Assembly (NCBI RefSeq): GCF_964204865.1
Contig: NC_135250.1
Location: 20,203,395-20,267,394 of the forward strand
Length of the DNA: 64,000 bases
DNA from: Styela clava
Lineage: Eukaryota; Chordata; Ascidiacea; Stolidobranchia; Styelidae
Reading direction: 5' to 3'
The notes beneath the pieces are model-generated. The model was not told where the DNA came from, made no database searches, and saw nothing but the letters and a program-made list of their open reading frames with translations. A program made the translations under genes and the position numbers. Shown here one piece after another: positions 44,458-64,000 of this stretch (position 1 is its first letter; each line of letters begins with the position of its first letter).

Positions 44458-47176
44458 AGAACTTGCCACAACGAAGGCAAATTTCATAGAGTAGAGGTGA
44501 GTTTTACTTGTTATTCGGTGTCTTTGATATTTATTTTAATCTAACGAGTATATTTTCATTCACAGATCTTGGTGCCAACTATCTGTGGTGACTAGACAAA
44601 AAAATATAAAAATATTTGCAAGACACGTGTTTACCTTTTTCTGCTTCTCCATTTTAATATACCTCCAAAACATATATGTTTTTTGTTAAATGTTTCTTTC
44701 TATGTTAACACTTTCTCTACACCTTTCGCGCATTTGTGACAATATTTTATTTTTATTGAAATACAAAAATGAAGTGCAATCCATTTAATTGTCTCATCTT
44801 TTTATTATTATTGCTGCAATTTCGATAGCGGATGAAGCTCAAGTGATACTAGCTAATTGCAAATTTCGCAGTCATATGAAAATTTTGGCAACCAGTATTC
44901 GCGAATATTTAGCGTGTAACAGCAGCTTCCGTTGCGGCGTTGCCGCTTACTCGGCACTGGGCAAGACTTGTGCTCTGCTCAGGCATTGTCAGGTAGCGGT
45001 GTCTCCAAAATGTCGAGTCCCAATTTTGAGAAAATATTAGCTGATATCGGGTGGGCTTTCTACAAATGATCCCAATATTGATATTTCAGTATTTGGATGT
45101 CGGTTCTTGGCTAGTCAGACCGCACCCACCACCTATCCTACCATAACATAATGCAATATAATTACGAGAGACCAATTCTCAAATTTATGAATACGGAAGT
45201 CAAGTTACTACTTCAAGTTAAGCCTAACATAGAGGAAATAGCCCAGTTTCAATGCCGTTGTGTCAGATTCTATCGTTTCATAAACAAATATCCATTACCC
45301 TCTTTGCGCTTGCTATAGTAAAATACGCCGCGTTTTAGTGAAGAAATACAAACTTTAATAATTCATCAGACGTTAGGAAACATCGGGCGTTATTCGACTT
45401 GTCAACAATAGGAGGCAAAATCGCTTATGTTGTCATTGTCACTGTATTTCTTTTTCGTTGTCGTGCTCATGTTTTCCAATATGCATTTTCCTGAATTGGT
45501 GTGCTTAAATTCCAATGTCCAAGAAATGCTGTTTGCGGATTCAAACACCCTAAGATAAGATGTTTGTGGATAAACTAATAATAATTGTGAACCCAAAGTT
45601 TTTTGTCAGAGTGATATATATTATTTAAGTAAAGTTCTATGGAATATTACAGAAAGCCAAAAAAATTTTTCTTTTTCTTTTATATCAGTCCACACTTATA
45701 TTCAGAAACCAGCAGTTCAAAGATAGAGAAAACTTGTATTGTACTTTATAACTCCTAGACATCTATGGTGCCATATTGAAAATAATAGGCAGTATCGAAA
45801 CCTTCACCTACTAATGGCTATTATAAAATAAAAATTAAAAACGTACTCACAGACAGCTTATAAAAATATACTACTCTACAAACTAAAATAGAAAAAAATA
45901 ATGAAACTTTGTATAAAAAGGTAAAGTAAACTTTTAGAATATAACATGTCAAGCGGATATATTAAAAAGCAATTGATGAAAAAATATTTATCTACCTAAC
46001 CCCAGCTTAAGTGAGGCCCAAGAGAACGTACCGTCAATGTGAGTGCCATTTGTAATAGATGCTCGGCCTATCAAATTTTGGTTGCTAAGGTACGAATGTC
46101 AACACTGTTAAAGTAACTCCTATCAGGTATTCCATTACAAATATTATTAAGAGGGTGATACATGAAAATGCATACTTCTCGAAATGAGTTTTGAGTAAGT
46201 ATTATCTGGGCAAGAGGTCGCAGTTGGACCCATTATTAACCCATATTATAAGTTTTACAGTTAATGTTATTTCATACTCTCGAATGCTGAGTTGAATATT
46301 TGGACATAAAACATATGAACATACAACAGCAATAATTTCACATAGGAGAAACGAAGCCTTTTTTATTTGCAAGTTTAAAAAAAAGGGCCTTGCTGATAAT
46401 AGCTAATTACTGGGGCAGGGGTGTGCAACCTGCATCCCGCGGGCCAAATGCGGCCCACAGGGAAAATTTTGCAACCAATGGAGAAGTGACAATTACGAAT
46501 GGTATGCCGTGCGCGAAACGAGTTTTTAATTTAGTGTGTGCGAGTCATCCTAATCCCTTTGTGTCGCAAAGCCTATACCTGCGCTTGTGCAAAACGAACA
46601 TCGCATGTCATAAGATCAATAGCCAAAATTTTTGTGGCTGCAACTACTAGAAACTCTATGTTAAATAATGGCGCGGCCCGCGGTTTCAATCAGTTATTTG
46701 TATCTGACCGTCCTGTATTAAAGGTTGCACACCCCTGATCTAAGGTAACAAATAGTGAACAAAAATCCGCCTAATTCAAATTGATATCTAATTTTCTGCG
46801 TGCTCATATATTCAAATTCAATAAAATAAGTAACTACATCACATTGTGCAAGAGACACCACTGCTCATATGTAAAAATGAATTCTTTCTGACATCACTCC
46901 CGTCATGGTAGTTCATAGCTGTGTATATTAATCAATCAACTAAAATATTTTACAAAGGTTTTTGAGAATGAAGGGGATACAGCTTTGTCTCTAGATTGAT
47001 GCTCTTCCGATACAAAGGTATTATGTGCGGAATTGATCATTTTTGTGATCAGAATAATAAAAGTCTAACAACATCCGATATGCGGCAATGATTCAATTCA
47101 TTGAATTGATGTTCTTTTCTGACAGTATTTATCTTTTGCTGAACAAAATCCATAAAGACTTGGAAGTTTTGTATTT
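44458..47176. other. 3' UTR of gene 2, then intergenic DNA
   Basis: Apart from the spliced 3' UTR at its start and the MITE at 46416-46737, I see no gene. It ends at the stop codon of the convergent LRRC9-like gene. Confidence 0.45.
46416..46737. mobile_element. hAT-like MITE with perfect 16-bp inverted ends
   Basis: CAGGGGTGTGCAACCT and its exact reverse complement bound 322 bp. CCCGCGGGCCAAATGCGGCC lies near the left end, and GCGGCCCGCGGTT near the right. The flanks do not form a clear 8-bp duplication. It is related to the element at 52724-53348. Confidence 0.75.
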
Positions 47177-63936
<16,760 letters not shown>

Positions 63937-64000
63937 CTGAAAGATGTGAATATTTAATTTTATGAGCATCAACAGTTCTTTGAAATTAGATGATATAATA

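Overview
This window is eukaryotic, metazoan DNA: AT-rich, intron-dense, with canonical GT-AG introns of roughly 80 to 2,400 bp and many short non-autonomous DNA transposons. Gene content (a SNAT7-type transporter, an OATP with a Kazal loop, a GT10 fucosyltransferase, an LRRC9-like protein) points to an animal. Compact genes, short introns and fold-back elements are compatible with a tunicate, but nothing here fixes the species.

Layout. 1-5.0 kb: a weak candidate for the last exons of a plus-strand gene ending in a hydrophobic tail, among repeats. 5.0-10.5 kb: repeat-rich DNA with a triple nest of inverted-repeat elements. 10.57-14.74 kb (minus): a complete six-exon alpha-1,3-fucosyltransferase, 429 aa. 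16.42-26.01 kb (minus): a complete 11-exon organic anion transporter (SLCO/OATP, SLCO4-like), 703 aa. 28.46-34.15 kb (minus): a complete eight-exon SLC38A7-like amino-acid transporter, 460 aa, with a non-coding leader exon. 36.50-38.26 kb and 43.13-44.46 kb (plus): two TATA-driven genes for secreted Cys-repeat, Ser/Ala-rich proteins (306 and 249 aa) that I do not recognise. 47.18 kb to beyond the right edge (minus): the last 21 coding exons of an LRRC9-like leucine-rich-repeat protein.

I assembled the exons by hand. For every multi-exon gene the splice phases agree at each junction and the reading frame stays open, which is the main support for the models. The transporters and fucosyltransferase are ordinary housekeeping or Golgi functions, and I see no functional cluster.

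The most interesting points are: (1) the two secreted genes share the same modules in a permuted order, as if a small, undescribed extracellular-matrix-like family had been built by exon shuffling; (2) the LRRC9-like protein carries, between its LRRs and the window edge, a segment that looks like the C-terminal half of a PARP/ART catalytic fold; (3) an inverted SINE-like pair flanks one LRRC9 exon; (4) several transposons have exact 8-bp target duplications, including one inserted into an arm of a fold-back element that carries YY1-like motifs.
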